From: Serratia plymuthica
GTDB taxonomy: Bacteria > Pseudomonadota > Gammaproteobacteria > Enterobacterales > Enterobacteriaceae
Assembly (NCBI RefSeq): GCF_018336935.1
Contig: NZ_CP068771.1
Span: 1,798,001 to 1,862,000 of the forward strand
DNA: 64,000 bases
Direction of reading: 5' to 3'
Every line of letters begins with the position of its first letter. Position 1 is the first letter of the stretch. This document shows positions 51,363 to 59,780 of the stretch, in pieces. Below the pieces are notes generated by a model. That model saw only the letters and a list, made by a program, of their open reading frames with translations. It had not been told where the DNA came from and did not search any database. The translations under genes were made by a program, and so were the position numbers.

Positions 51363-52046
51363 TTAATGACTGATAGAGATTATAGAGTGTCTTTCTTGCT
51401 GAACTATTCAGAGCTTGGCGATCCTATTGTTAATGAGATTCTATGTATTGAGCATTTAAATAAAAACGTAATAGTAATCCAAATTACAGGGCTGAGCTTA
51501 TGCTTGGCCTTTATCTTTTTAGCCTCAGTCAACCACAATGCAAACACATCCTGCCTCTTACTTCCTTTAACCGCGTCTGCGGCTGCCGGCACGTGTATAG
51601 CGCGAAGAACTGCACCGGTAAAGTGTTAAGTCATCGAGACGCACATAACTGCAAGGTTAAGGATAAGGGGAAGTCTTGGCGCAGTGATATCACAAATCAA
51701 TGTACCTACCTGTCATCCATCCAGTAATGCCACACAGCGGCATTCACCATTGAAAAGTCGATTACAAATCGCGTAATCACAGGGCTGCACTCTAGTGTTG
51801 CCTTTTTGCATTTCAGTCCCAGCGAACACCGCCGTATAGTTGATAGAAGCCGTATCGCCGACCCGTTACGGCTGGTAGCTCAATCCCTCAGCACTGCAAA
51901 TGTACGGCTCCCATATCCCTGCGTGCTCGCATCATTGAAGCGAAACAACAACATGTGGGTTTGCAATACCTTGATCTAAGGCCGTTTAAATTTGCCTGTA
52001 TTGGTTTATTCTTCTTTCCTGTGGATATTCAATAAAGAAGGGAATC
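51363..52046. other. Decayed satellite-like DNA
   Basis: 684 bp with no intact gene. GC content rises sharply around 51500. On the plus strand, overlapping frames between 51530 and 52010 include fragments (for example VRLPYPCVLASLKRNNNMW) that resemble, from memory, Ash/Icd-like leader ORFs of P4-type satellites; they contain stops and frame shifts. Probably remnants of the element that brought the island. Confidence 0.4.
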
Positions 52047-52487
52047 ATGAAGAGAGTTCATCTGGGGTTTGGGATTTGCGCGCCGGCATTATCGCTTGTT
52101 ATCGCCGCGCTGTTGTTGACGGGGTGTACAAAGACGAGTTCTTCGATTAAACCTGTGCCGTCTGATAAGGGTGTTGATGAGATTTTTGCCGCCTTCGAAG
52201 GTAAAACTGCGCCTGAACCTGGGGCGGAGGCCCGCCAGTATGCCGCGCAGATACAATCCGCCATTCAAAGCAGTTTTCTGGACGTTGGTGCATATGCCGG
52301 TAAGCGATGCGCTTTAAGAATTATGCTGGCACCGGATGGCATGCTTTTAGATGCGCGGGCCGAAGAAGGTGACCCTGATCTTTGCCGTGCAGCGATAAAG
52401 GCGGCCGCAAATGCCCGTTTTCCCAAATCGCCTTCACCAGCCGTTTATGATGCTTTGAAAAATCCTCTATTGGAATTCCGCCCCTGA
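52047..52487 (+). CDS. Lipoprotein carrying a TolA C-terminal domain (domain III)
   Basis: 146 aa. Lipobox LLLTGC (Cys27), a linker of about 35 residues, then residues 61-146 closely follow TolA domain III: RQYAAQIQSAIQSSFLDVGAYAGKRC, RIMLAPDGMLLDARAEEGDPDLC and SPAVYDALKNPLLEFRP. Both domain III cysteines are kept (C88, C113). The TolA membrane anchor and long helical domain II are absent, so it cannot replace TolA. Residue 28 is Thr, favouring outer-membrane sorting. A decoy for TolA-dependent phages or colicins, or a Tol-Pal modulator, is inference. Ribosome-binding site AAGGG. Next to the right repeat. Confidence 0.85.
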   Translation: MKRVHLGFGICAPALSLVIAALLLTGCTKTSSSIKPVPSDKGVDEIFAAFEGKTAPEPGAEARQYAAQIQSAIQSSFLDVGAYAGKRCALRIMLAPDGMLLDARAEEGDPDLCRAAIKAAANARFPKSPSPAVYDALKNPLLEFRP

Positions 52488-52537
52488 GCACCTCAATGAG
52501 AGGGGAAAACCTGTCTACGCTATTCAGGCAGGGTCAA

Positions 52538-52574
52538 TTTGAATAAAAACGGGAGCCTTAGGGCTCCCGTTTTT
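52538..52574 (+). repeat. Right copy of the icd terminator (attR-like)
   Basis: 36 of 37 bases identical to 48692-48728, including the whole hairpin. It now terminates the TolA-lipoprotein gene 50 bp after its stop. Confidence 0.85.
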
Positions 52575-52703
52575 TTATAAGCAACGACCTTATTTCATTT
52601 AGCAGGCTCAAGATAGCATAAGAGGGGCGGTGTAACGCGATGGCAAACGTTGGGGGCCTGTGCAGGCCCCCCGGAATCAACACCATCTCTGCTTCAACAC
52701 CTT

Positions 52704-53816
52704 TTAACTCGCATCAGGATGATTCTTGCCTTCTTCGATAAAGGCTTCATCAATCTCATCGGTGGTTTCCTCGCTGTCGCGGCCGGAAAGGATATTCCAG
52801 CAGGCGATGAACAGTGCGGCGATCAAGGGGCCGATAACGAAGCCATTGATGCCGTAAATCTCCATGCCGCCCAGCGTGGAAATCAGGATGAGATAATCCG
52901 GCATCTTGGTATCTTTGCCGACCAGCAGCGGGCGCAGAATATTGTCAACCAGCCCGATAACCACCACGAAGAACCCGACCAGGAACGCCCCTTGCCACAG
53001 CATGCCGGTGGCGAAGAAATAGATGGCTGCCGGTACCCAGATAATGGCCGAACCGACGGCGGGAATGATGGAGAGGAAGGCCATCAGCGCGCCCCACAGC
53101 AAACTGCCATCGATGCCGGTGATGTAAAATGCCAGGCCGCCGAGGGCGCCTTGCACAATCGCCACCACCACGGTGCCTTTCACCGTAGCGCGGGACACGG
53201 CGGCGAACTTCACGAACAGGTGGTGTTTAACGTGCTCGGACAGCGGCAGCGCCTCAAGCGCCAGGGTCACCAGATAGGGGCCGTCTTTGAGCAGGAAGAA
53301 CAGCAGATAGAGCATGATGCCAAAGCCGACGGCAAAGTTGAACGTGCCTTTGCCGATCAGGAATACGCTGCCCGCCAGGAATTGCCCGCCCTTGAGTGCC
53401 ACCTCGGAAAGCTGCTTTTGTATTTCCGCGGCGCTGTCGAGGTTATGCTCCGCCAGAAAATGCCGTGCCCAGCTGGGTAAATGCCGCATCACGTCGGCCA
53501 GCATCGCAGGCAGTTGGGTATTGTTGTTCTGCAGTTTTTCGTAGAGAACGTTGAACTCAAGCGCCAGCGACGAAGCGATGATCGCCAACGGGGTAAACAC
53601 AATCAGGCAGATCACCAGCAGTGTTAACAATGAGACCAGGCCGTTGCGGTCGCCAAGGTATTGCTTAAGCTTGTTTTTCAACGGGTGGAAAATCACGGCT
53701 AATATGATGGCCCATAGCACCGACGAATAATAGGGACCCAATACGTCCAGAAAAGCGGCGGTTACGATGAAAAGGATCAGAATAAAGAATCCCTTTGAAA
53801 TACCTTTAGACATCAT
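52704..53816 (-). CDS. AI-2E family transporter
   Basis: 370 aa from the ATG at 53816 (AGAGGG 6 nt upstream). About eight membrane helices with the family pattern (GFGIMLYLLFFLLKDG, VQGALGGLAFYITGI, PAVGSAIIWVPAAIYFFATG, GLVDNILRPLLVGK). The family includes the AI-2 exporter TqsA and Na+/H+ exchangers; substrate here unknown. Not the YdiK orthologue. Acidic C-terminal tail. First core gene right of the icd island. Confidence 0.9.
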   Translation of the reverse strand: MMSKGISKGFFILILFIVTAAFLDVLGPYYSSVLWAIILAVIFHPLKNKLKQYLGDRNGLVSLLTLLVICLIVFTPLAIIASSLALEFNVLYEKLQNNNTQLPAMLADVMRHLPSWARHFLAEHNLDSAAEIQKQLSEVALKGGQFLAGSVFLIGKGTFNFAVGFGIMLYLLFFLLKDGPYLVTLALEALPLSEHVKHHLFVKFAAVSRATVKGTVVVAIVQGALGGLAFYITGIDGSLLWGALMAFLSIIPAVGSAIIWVPAAIYFFATGMLWQGAFLVGFFVVVIGLVDNILRPLLVGKDTKMPDYLILISTLGGMEIYGINGFVIGPLIAALFIACWNILSGRDSEETTDEIDEAFIEEGKNHPDAS

Positions 53817-53986
53817 GGCAGTCCCTCTGATGATAGATTTTATCGGTGAATCTTGGCGCTCACCGACATTGACGAGCAGTGAAAAACAAACCATAGCATC
53901 ACAATGCCTTAACAGTTAGCTGATTGTTGGTGAGCGGCGGTTCTCTGGCCTGTAAGCCGATTTGTTTACGGATTTTTGTGTAAATT

Positions 53987-54005
53987 ATCAATAAGTCTTA
54001 TTGAT
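53987..54005. promoter_or_regulatory. 19-bp perfect palindrome
   Basis: ATCAATAAG-T-CTTATTGAT in the 283-bp gap between the AI-2E transporter (minus) and the small membrane protein (plus), 113 bp from the latter. Likely an operator for one or both; the regulator is unknown. Confidence 0.5.
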
Positions 54006-54099
54006 TGTGTTTCATTTTGTGAGTTTACCTTGATGATAAGGGGTGGGTTATCTACGTTTTATGTGAGCGCATTTTCACCTGAAACTAAGAGGTAGGTGT

Positions 54100-54237
54100 A
54101 TGACTGAGCATAAACGACTTAAATTTATTGAGATAATTGTTGCGATCGCTTTTGGCGGTTTGGTGATTTACCTGATGGCCACGGGCGCTTTGTCATTGTC
54201 AGGGTTGGAGCACCATTGGCCATATCCATCAAGATAA
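54100..54237 (+). CDS. Small membrane protein, 45 aa
   Basis: The ATG at 54100 is preceded by AAGAGG. The product starts MTEHKRLKFIEIIVAIAFGG and has one hydrophobic segment (IEIIVAIAFGGLVIYLMATGAL) with a positively charged N-terminus, then a short polar tail ending WPYPSR. Not recognised. Its good ribosome-binding site, the positive-inside pattern and the palindrome upstream support translation. Confidence 0.65.
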   Translation: MTEHKRLKFIEIIVAIAFGGLVIYLMATGALSLSGLEHHWPYPSR

Positions 54238-54541
54238 CTGTAGTGATTTGCCAGGGTATGCTGAACACGGCGGATAAAAAAATAAAATTACGCTATTCAG
54301 AGGTTGCGTTCGGATGAGGAAAGTACGGCGGAGATCCATAAGCTTAAACGCCGGCCGCTCAATCTCCCGCTCAGATCGGATGTCTTTCATCACGCCTGAC
54401 CCATCAGGCGCTTCACCCTTATTTGATCCCCACAACGACTCAAATCGCTATTAGCGCGCCCGATCACACAAAACCCCAGACCGGGTTTCTTCCGTCATAG
54501 ATGCCATGATAGTTTTTATCAAAATCATGATGAGGCAGAAT
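54238..54541. other. Gap before the LacI-family gene
   Basis: 304 bp with no gene I would support; contains the candidate operator at 54507-54521. Confidence 0.4.
54507..54521. promoter_or_regulatory. Candidate LacI-family operator (autoregulation)
   Basis: TGATAGTTTTTATCA, inverted half-sites TGATA / TATCA, 20 bp upstream of the regulator start. A near-identical site is at 55654-55669 before the structural genes. Confidence 0.5.
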
Positions 54542-55579
54542 ATGGCAGGCAAGAAAACCACCATGAGCGCCATTGCCCGGGAGGCACGGGTCGGCATTGC
54601 TACGGTTGACCGGGTGATGAACCGGCGAGCGTCGGTACGGCCGGAAACGGAACGCAAAGTTATCGCAGCGGCGAAAAAACTGGGCTTTGCCCGCGAAAAG
54701 TCTCACCGGTTGTTTGAGGCGGCCGGGCAGTCGCCGGTGCGGCTCAAAATGGGTTTTATCCTGTTGCAACGCGAACATTCTTTCTATGCGCAGTTAGCGG
54801 AAAGCCTGCTGGAACAGGCCGCGCCGTACTACGATCTGGCCCACCCGCCGCAGTTCGTTTTTCATGATATCAGCGCGGTAGGCGATACCGCCGCTGCCAT
54901 TACGCAACTGAGCCAGAGCGTGGATGTGATGGGGGTCGTGGCGCTGGATAACCCGATGATCCGTTATGCGGTCGAAGAGGCCAGCCGCGCGGGCGTCAAG
55001 GTGTTTACGCTGCTGTCGGACCTGTCGGTGCACAGCAGGGCCGGTTATGTGGGCCTGGATAATCAACAGGCCGGCCGCACCGCTGCCTGGGCGGTAGAGC
55101 GTATGTGCCGAAAACAGGGGGAAATCGGGGTTGTCATCGGCGATAATCGCTTCCTGTGCCAGGAAAGTTGCGAAATCAGCTTTCGCTCTTACCTGCGCGA
55201 ACATCTGAGTGGCCACCGGGTGCTGGAGCCGCTACGCAGCCATGAACGGGCCGAAAGCGCCAGACAGGTAACCTTGAGCATATTGGCGCAGCGCCCCGAA
55301 TTGGTGGCGTTGTACGCGCCCTGCGGCGGCGTGGAAGGGATTATCGCCGCGTTGCGGGAGAGCGGCAGGCAGCACGAGGTGATGCTGGTTTGTCACGGCC
55401 CGGTGGAAAACGCGGAGATGGCGTTGATCGACGGCACGCTGGATCTGATGTTGACGCATCGCATTCATGAATTCGCCGCGTCGGTCATCAACACCTTTGT
55501 CGCCGCCGCCGGCGGCGAACACCCTGGATTTATGCAGATCATTAACCGCTTTGATCTGATCACCAAAGAAAATATCTGA
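54542..55579 (+). CDS. LacI-family transcriptional regulator
   Basis: 345 aa from the ATG at 54542 (ATGAGG upstream). N-terminal HTH TTMSAIAREARVGIATVDRVMNRRASVRPET, then a periplasmic-binding-protein-like ligand domain closest to the ribose/sugar-binding PBP type (DNQQAGRTAAWAVERM). It lies just upstream of an isomerase and a dehydrogenase gene that it probably controls. Confidence 0.92.
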   Translation: MAGKKTTMSAIAREARVGIATVDRVMNRRASVRPETERKVIAAAKKLGFAREKSHRLFEAAGQSPVRLKMGFILLQREHSFYAQLAESLLEQAAPYYDLAHPPQFVFHDISAVGDTAAAITQLSQSVDVMGVVALDNPMIRYAVEEASRAGVKVFTLLSDLSVHSRAGYVGLDNQQAGRTAAWAVERMCRKQGEIGVVIGDNRFLCQESCEISFRSYLREHLSGHRVLEPLRSHERAESARQVTLSILAQRPELVALYAPCGGVEGIIAALRESGRQHEVMLVCHGPVENAEMALIDGTLDLMLTHRIHEFAASVINTFVAAAGGEHPGFMQIINRFDLITKENI

Positions 55580-55653
55580 TCGCCGGGCCCCGCTGCGGGC
55601 CGTTGCCCTCTGAGTTGTCGCCGATGTCTTGCGGATCGCGGTCTGTCTGTGTT

Positions 55654-55720
55654 TGATAAAAAACTATCATTACGACTATCAAATTTAACGCGATCTCCAT
55701 CAAAAAATGAAAGTTTCATT
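55654..55720. promoter_or_regulatory. Operators upstream of the sugar operon
   Basis: TGATAAAAAACTATCA (55654-55669), the same half-sites as the regulator's own operator but with a 6-nt instead of 5-nt spacer, and a perfect palindrome AATGAAAGTTTCATT (55706-55720) that resembles LacI-family TGAAA...TTTCA sites. Both lie within 135 bp of the isomerase start. Confidence 0.5.
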
Positions 55721-55785
55721 ATTGTTGGTTTCGAAATATTTGTTTGATACTGGCGCGACATGCTGCCTGAAACGGAACCACAACG

Positions 55786-56709
55786 ATGAATTTACCTATT
55801 GCCAATGCACCCTGCAGTTGGGGGGTGGACGACCCTAAAAATCCCTATCTTCCGCCTTATCAGAAAGTGCTGCAGGAAGCGAGCGCCGCCGGCTATCACA
55901 GCATTGAGCTGGGGCCGTGGGGGTACTTGCCGATCGAGGCCGCGGCTTTGAGTGCTGAACTTGAGCGGCACAGCCTTTCGCTGGTGGCAGGCACCATTTT
56001 TGACGATCTGGTCAGCGAGCAAAACTTCAGCCATATCCTCGCGCTGACGCACAACATTTGCCGCAATCTGTCGCAGGCGCCTAAAGCGCAGAACACTCAG
56101 GGCGGGGCTTTCTCAGCGCCGTATCTGGTGATTATCGATTTCGGCAATCCGCAGCGGGCCAAATTGGCCGGCCAGTATGCACTGGCGCCGCGCCTGAGCG
56201 ATGCGGATTGGAAACGGATGATCGGCCACATCAAAACGGTCAGCGAGATTGCCTGGCAGGAATATGGCGTCAGGCCGGTGATCCATCCGCATGCCGGCGG
56301 CTGTATCGAGTTCGCCGATGAAATCGAGCTGTTGGTTAGCCAAATTCCGCACCAAACCGCCGGATTATGCCTGGATACCGGCCACCTGTATTACTCCGGT
56401 ATGGATCCGGTCGCCTGGCTCGAACGCTATTTCTCCCGGATTGATTACCTGCATTTCAAAGATGTTAACCCGCAGGTGTTCAATGACGTGCTGAAACGCG
56501 GGCTGGATTTCTTTACCGCCTGCGCGGAAGGGGTGATGTGCCCACTGGGGCAGGGTGCAATTGATTATCCAGCCGTGCGCGAATTATTGGCGGCGCACGG
56601 CTATCAGGGCTGGATCACCATTGAGCAGGAGCGCGATCCGCGCAACGTGCAGGGCAGCCTGCAGGATGTGACGGAAAGCCTTAATTATTTGCGAACAGTC
56701 GGTTTTTAA
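55786..56709 (+). CDS. Sugar phosphate isomerase/epimerase family protein (IolE-like)
   Basis: 307 aa AP-endonuclease-2/xylose-isomerase-like TIM barrel. The start NAPCSWGVDDPKNPYLPPYQKVLQEASAAGY and VIHPHAGGCIEF, CLDTGHLYYSGMD, DYLHFKDVNPQVF are metal-binding segments typical of IolE inosose dehydratase and related epimerases. The true substrate is unknown; with the following dehydrogenase it suggests catabolism of inositol-like or keto-sugars. Confidence 0.88.
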   Translation: MNLPIANAPCSWGVDDPKNPYLPPYQKVLQEASAAGYHSIELGPWGYLPIEAAALSAELERHSLSLVAGTIFDDLVSEQNFSHILALTHNICRNLSQAPKAQNTQGGAFSAPYLVIIDFGNPQRAKLAGQYALAPRLSDADWKRMIGHIKTVSEIAWQEYGVRPVIHPHAGGCIEFADEIELLVSQIPHQTAGLCLDTGHLYYSGMDPVAWLERYFSRIDYLHFKDVNPQVFNDVLKRGLDFFTACAEGVMCPLGQGAIDYPAVRELLAAHGYQGWITIEQERDPRNVQGSLQDVTESLNYLRTVGF

Positions 56710-56723
56710 TCAGGAGAAACGTG

Positions 56724-57896
56724 ATGATCAACGGCATTAAACCTCTGGAGCGCTCCCTGCGTTGGGGCATGGTCGGCGGTGGTGGCACCAGCCAAATCGG
56801 TTATATCCACCGTTCTGCGGCGCTGCGCGACGGTACCTTCAGCCTGGTGGCGGGCGCCTTTGATATTGACGCGCAACGCGGGCGCAGCTTTGGGCAAAGC
56901 CTGGGAGTGGCGGCGGAGCGCTGTTACCCGGATTACGCCACGCTCTTTCGGGAGGAAGCCGCCAGGGCAGACGGCATCGAGGCGGTTTCCATCGCCACGC
57001 CAAACAACACCCACTTTGCTATTTGCCAGGCGGCGCTGGAAGCGGGTCTGCACGTGGTGTGCGAAAAACCGCTGTGCTTTACCGCCGAAGAGGCGCAAAT
57101 ACTGGTCGAATTGAGCCAAAGGCAGCATAAAATTATCGGCGTCACCTACGGCTATTCCGGCCACCAATTGATTTTGCAGGCCCGGCAGATGATTGCCGAC
57201 GGCCTGCTGGGCGACATTCGCATCATCAACATGCAGTTCTCTCACGGTTTTCACGCCACGGCGGTGGAGCAGGAAAACCCCAGCACGCGCTGGCGGGTAG
57301 ACCCGCGTTTTGTCGGCCCGAGCTATGTGCTGGGCGACCTGGCCACACATCCGTTATTCCTGGCGGAAACCATGGCGCCGCAATTGAAGGTCAAACGCCT
57401 GATGTGCAGCCGCCAGAGCTTTGTCAAAACCCGCGCGCCGCTGGAAGATAACGCCTATGTGCTGATGGAATACGACAATGGTGCCGTTGGCTCTATGTGG
57501 TGCTCCGCGGTCAACAGCGGCTCGATGCACGGGCAGAAGATACGCATCGTCGGCGAGAAGGCCAGCCTGGAATGGTGGGACGAACAGCCTAACCAGATGC
57601 GTTTTGAAGTACAGGGCGAGCCGGTGCGCATTCTGGAGCGCGGCATGCCTTACCTGGATCACGCCGCGTTGGCGGACGACAGGATTGGCGGCGGGCATCC
57701 CGAGGGGCTGTTTGAAGCCTGGTCAAATCTGTACCGACGTTTTGCGCTGGCGATGGACGCCACCGACCGGCGGGACGAGGCTTTCCTGGCGGATTTTTGG
57801 TACCCCGACGTGCATGCTGGGGCGATGGGGGTGCGCTGGGTGGAAAACTGCGTGCGTTCCGCCGATGCCGGCGCCAGCTGGGTTGAGTTTCGCTAA
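56724..57896 (+). CDS. Gfo/Idh/MocA-family oxidoreductase
   Basis: 390 aa from the ATG at 56724 (AGGAG 7 nt upstream; a GTG at 56721 is closer). NAD(P)-binding start GMVGGGGTSQIGYIHRSAALRD, the family EKP motif in HVVCEKPLCFTAEEA and a substrate-side His in DLATHPLFLAE. Operon partner of the isomerase (14-bp gap). Together they look like a two-step oxidation/dehydration route for a cyclitol or rare sugar; no transporter gene is adjacent. Confidence 0.9.
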   Translation: MINGIKPLERSLRWGMVGGGGTSQIGYIHRSAALRDGTFSLVAGAFDIDAQRGRSFGQSLGVAAERCYPDYATLFREEAARADGIEAVSIATPNNTHFAICQAALEAGLHVVCEKPLCFTAEEAQILVELSQRQHKIIGVTYGYSGHQLILQARQMIADGLLGDIRIINMQFSHGFHATAVEQENPSTRWRVDPRFVGPSYVLGDLATHPLFLAETMAPQLKVKRLMCSRQSFVKTRAPLEDNAYVLMEYDNGAVGSMWCSAVNSGSMHGQKIRIVGEKASLEWWDEQPNQMRFEVQGEPVRILERGMPYLDHAALADDRIGGGHPEGLFEAWSNLYRRFALAMDATDRRDEAFLADFWYPDVHAGAMGVRWVENCVRSADAGASWVEFR

Positions 57897-58049
57897 AGCC
57901 CCGCAAGCGCGGTGGAGCCTCGGCTCGTCCCATTTTAGTTCGTTTTTTCGTCACCCAGACGCCAGAGGGACGATACAGTGATCAGCCTCATTAGAGAAAG
58001 GGGGAAAGGCTGATAGGGTAGGGGTTGGCCTAATCACAAGGAGAGAAGG

Positions 58050-58259
58050 ATGTTAGAGCAATACTACCCGGCGACGATGAGCTCCAAACCCGTCACGGAC
58101 GAACAGCATAAAAGGCGAGTGGCGGTGCAGGTGGCGTTGGAGTTGATCAAGGCCACCCTGTCCGATACCAACGACGGCAACGGCGTGGATTTTCAGCTGA
58201 AAGCCGCCGAAAAGCACATTGGCCCCCTGGCGGATGCCATACAGGAAGCCTTGAAGTAA
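58050..58259 (+). CDS. Small hypothetical protein, 69 aa
   Basis: Good ribosome-binding site (AGAGAAGG). Soluble helical protein with VAVQVALELIKATLSDTNDG and a C-terminal FQLKAAEKHIGPLADAIQEALK. Not recognised. Its last 26 codons and terminator are duplicated at 59554-59677, downstream of the neighbouring beta-propeller gene. Confidence 0.75.
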   Translation: MLEQYYPATMSSKPVTDEQHKRRVAVQVALELIKATLSDTNDGNGVDFQLKAAEKHIGPLADAIQEALK

Positions 58260-58305
58260 GCTCCTGCCGCCCATAATCAACCGCCCCCTTTGGGCGGTTT
58301 TTTTG
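58182..58305 (+). repeat. 124-bp direct repeat, copy 1 (gene end plus terminator)
   Basis: Covers the 3' end of the 69-aa gene, its stop, and the terminator AACCGCCC / GGGCGGTT with T7 (58279-58304). Copy 2 at 59554-59677 differs at five positions, four of them synonymous in the reading frame. Confidence 0.9.
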
Positions 58306-58453
58306 TGCCAGCTTTGCTGGCAAACCGCGTTGAGCGCACAGCCATCGCATGATTGCTGTGATTTTTTCATTAGCTTATTGCCTTTTTCCCGACTAGTGCC
58401 GTTTTCAGCACCCACCTACTATGCAGATCCGGTTAATTACCAGGTTCCCTGTC

Positions 58454-59530
58454 ATGTTCAAGCATACCCTATCATCAACTTCACCACTGCGCTTTGGTGG
58501 TATTACGCTGTTGGTCAGTTTCGTCATGTTCTTTGCGGCTGCCGCGCCGACCCAGGGCGCGCAGGTTATCACCTTTGTGCCCGATGCCGCTGGGGGATAC
58601 CCCGAGAGCATTGCCTGGAATGAGCGCGCCGGGGCGTTTCTGGTTTCGTCGCTGCGTGGCGGGCAGATCGGCCTGGTTTATGAGGATGGGCGCTACAGGC
58701 ATTTCGCCGTCGACCGTTCACAGATCACGACTTCCGGCATTGTCGTTGACGCCGTGCGCAACCGCGTGCTGGTATGCAACGAAGATGTAGGCATTGCGCT
58801 CAGGTCTTCACCCGGTACGCACAATCGCGTGGCGCAGGTGCTTGAGTTTGATCTCGACACAGGTGCGCTGCAACATGTCTATGATTTCTCGCCGTTGAGC
58901 AAAGGACCGACGCTCGCCAACGATCTGGCCCTCGACGCGCAAGGCAATGTCTACGTTACCGATAGTTTCCAGCCGCAGATTTATAAAATCGACCAGGCAA
59001 CCAAGGCGGTTTCGATACTGGTGCGTTCCGAACGTCTGATGCCCGCCACGACCACAGCGGCGTCGGGGGCGAAACCTTATCTCAACGGAATTGTTTTCCA
59101 CCCGGACGGCTATCTGATCGCCGGGGACTATTCCCGTGGTCTGTTGTGGAAGGTGGCGCTGGATGGGACGCACGCTCTAAGCGAAATCAAGCTGCCACAG
59201 CGTTTGAAAGGGCCCGACGGGTTACGTCTTAAAAACCCCGACACCCTGGTGGTGGTACAGTCTTTCCCTGGCACCGGACAGGGCATGTCGGGGGATGTGA
59301 CACTGCTTTCTTCATCCGACGGTTGGGCTAGCGCGCGCATTACCGCTGTTGTCACGCCGCCGGGATTGGATGGACCCACTGCGGCGGCAGTCAAGGATGG
59401 TGAGGTTTGGGTTGTCAATTCACGTTATCCTCGCCTCTTTGCCGATACCGCGAATGCCGATCGCACGCGCGAGTTCAGCATCGTCAAGGTGGCGTTTAGC
59501 GATGGCCAAAATGTCTCCGGGTTGCCATGA
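58454..59530 (+). CDS. Exported SMP-30/gluconolactonase-like beta-propeller protein
   Basis: 358 aa from the ATG at 58454; an ATG at 58421 would add 11 residues. N-terminal signal peptide (FGGITLLVSFVMFFAAAAPTQGA), so periplasmic or secreted. Six-blade propeller features: GYPESIAWNERAGAFLVSSL, LANDLALDAQGNVYVTDSF, YLNGIVFHPDGYLIAGD and GPDGLRLKNPDTLVVV. Substrate unknown; lactonase activity is not assured. It lies between the two copies of a 124-bp repeat, indicating insertion by recombination. Confidence 0.8.
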   Translation: MFKHTLSSTSPLRFGGITLLVSFVMFFAAAAPTQGAQVITFVPDAAGGYPESIAWNERAGAFLVSSLRGGQIGLVYEDGRYRHFAVDRSQITTSGIVVDAVRNRVLVCNEDVGIALRSSPGTHNRVAQVLEFDLDTGALQHVYDFSPLSKGPTLANDLALDAQGNVYVTDSFQPQIYKIDQATKAVSILVRSERLMPATTTAASGAKPYLNGIVFHPDGYLIAGDYSRGLLWKVALDGTHALSEIKLPQRLKGPDGLRLKNPDTLVVVQSFPGTGQGMSGDVTLLSSSDGWASARITAVVTPPGLDGPTAAAVKDGEVWVVNSRYPRLFADTANADRTREFSIVKVAFSDGQNVSGLP

Positions 59531-59553
59531 AGGGCCGTAACGCCCACTGATGG

Positions 59554-59677
59554 GGCGTGGATTTTCAACTGAAAGCGGCTGAAAAGCATATTGGCCCCCT
59601 GGTGGATGCCATACAGGAAGCCTTGAAGTAAGCTCCTGCCGCCCATAATCAACCGCCCCCTTTGGGCGGTTTTTTTG
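59554..59677 (+). repeat. 124-bp direct repeat, copy 2 (truncated gene plus terminator)
   Basis: Encodes a headless GVDFQLKAAEKHIGPLVDAIQ segment with intact stop and terminator (59653-59676). It begins 23 bp after the propeller gene's stop and serves as its terminator. Confidence 0.9.
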
Positions 59678-59780
59678 CTTTTTGTCCGGCATATTCGGAT
59701 TGTTTGTCATAGAGCGAAACGGGAAAAGTTGTAAAATCGACCTCAGGATTATCTTAAGAAAGAGCGTGAGGAGAGCGTTG

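Larger units (their letters stand above)
48692..52574. mobile_element. Accessory island inserted at the icd terminator
   Basis: A 3.9-kb segment bounded by two 37-bp direct repeats (48692-48728 and 52538-52574, 36 of 37 identical), each containing the icd terminator. The left 2.7 kb is strikingly AT-rich compared with icd and the genes to the right. No integrase or transposase remains. Contents: DUF262 + HEPN pair, single-pass membrane protein, decayed satellite-like DNA and a TolA-domain lipoprotein. Integration into icd is known for E. coli element e14 and phage 21, but those use the coding end rather than the terminator. Confidence 0.7.

Noticed and set aside
51870..51940. tRNA-like ggtagctcaatccctcagcac segment
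   Set aside because: No acceptor stem or T-loop consensus follows; not a tRNA.
54229..54435. 68-codon minus-strand frame before the LacI gene
   Set aside because: No ribosome-binding site or recognisable features; overlaps the end of the 45-aa gene.
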